33,160 nucleotides of DNA from Bacillota bacterium. GTDB taxonomy: Bacteria > Bacillota_A > Clostridia > Christensenellales > Aristaeellaceae. The stretch is taken from NCBI GenBank assembly GCA_023421735.1, contig JAEZSP010000027.1, positions 1-33,160 on the forward strand. Direction: 5' to 3'. The notes beneath the pieces were generated by a model. That model made no database searches and was not told the DNA's origin. It saw only the letters and a program-made list of their open reading frames with translations. Below, piece after piece: positions 33,127 through 33,160 of this stretch; position 1 is the stretch's first letter; each line of letters opens with the position of its first letter. The translations under genes and the position numbers were made by a program.

Positions 33127-33160
33127 CTGGGGGAGACCGCTGGGGGAGACCGGGGGGGGG
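33127..33160. repeat. G-rich tandem repeat at the window end, possible artefact
   Basis: The 13-base unit CTGGGGGAGACCG occurs twice back to back (33127-33139, 33140-33152) and is followed by eight G to the last base. This looks like a low-quality contig end rather than biology. Confidence 0.6.

Noticed and set aside
1..33160. CRISPR arrays, insertion sequences, prophage, integrase or toxin-antitoxin genes
   Set aside because: No regularly spaced direct repeats, transposase, integrase or phage-type products were found anywhere in the window.

Overview
The window reads as a piece of a G+C-rich Clostridia (Firmicutes) chromosome from an endospore former. The main evidence is a germination protease gene (gpr) divergent from rpsT, a pairing familiar in Firmicutes. 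Supporting signs are strong purine-rich ribosome binding sites, several TTG/GTG starts, a tig-clpP-clpX cluster, a VanW-family protein, an Hsp20 gene with a CtsR-type operator, and clostridial-style nutrient transport operons. A GH29 fucosidase and a kduI/kduD-type pair suggest a host- or plant-glycan-rich habitat such as a gut; that is inference. The sequence starts inside rpmG and ends in a G-rich repeat followed by a G run, so both ends look like contig ends.

Layout: 1-8.9 kb is almost all minus strand: rpmG (partial), a nucleotidyltransferase, tig-clpP-clpX (protein folding and proteolysis), a membrane-anchored VanW protein, rarA overlapping a NodB-type deacetylase, and rpsT. 9.0-15.3 kb holds gpr, a 240-bp convergent gap with a folded RNA-like element and hairpins, an unrecognised Cys-motif protein translationally coupled to deoD, and a sugar-phosphate isomerase divergent from deoD with back-to-back promoters. 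It continues with a double VOC-domain protein and a MATE transporter that meet at a 19-bp perfect terminator stem. 15.6-21.7 kb is a complete oligopeptide ABC transporter operon (oppB-C-D-F-A). 21.7-24.8 kb holds a GH29 fucosidase, hsp20, a small secreted protein and a cupin-HD-GYP protein. 25.1-27.7 kb is a kduI-kduD-secreted beta-propeller operon. 27.9-33.1 kb holds a 60-residue CxxC protein and a complete branched-chain amino acid ABC operon (livJ-H-M-G-F) behind a strong promoter and a terminator-like leader.

How the genes work together: trigger factor, ClpXP and Hsp20 form the protein-quality layer. The Opp and Liv systems import peptides and branched-chain amino acids. Fucosidase, KduI and the KduD-like dehydrogenase process fucosylated and unsaturated-uronate sugars. 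DeoD salvages purine nucleosides. The most unusual items are the multi-stem element after gpr, the DeoD-coupled Cys protein, the cupin-HD-GYP fusion, the livJ leader with an overlapping small ORF, and the CtsR box filling the hsp20 promoter spacer. No defence system, CRISPR array, tRNA, rRNA or insertion sequence was seen.
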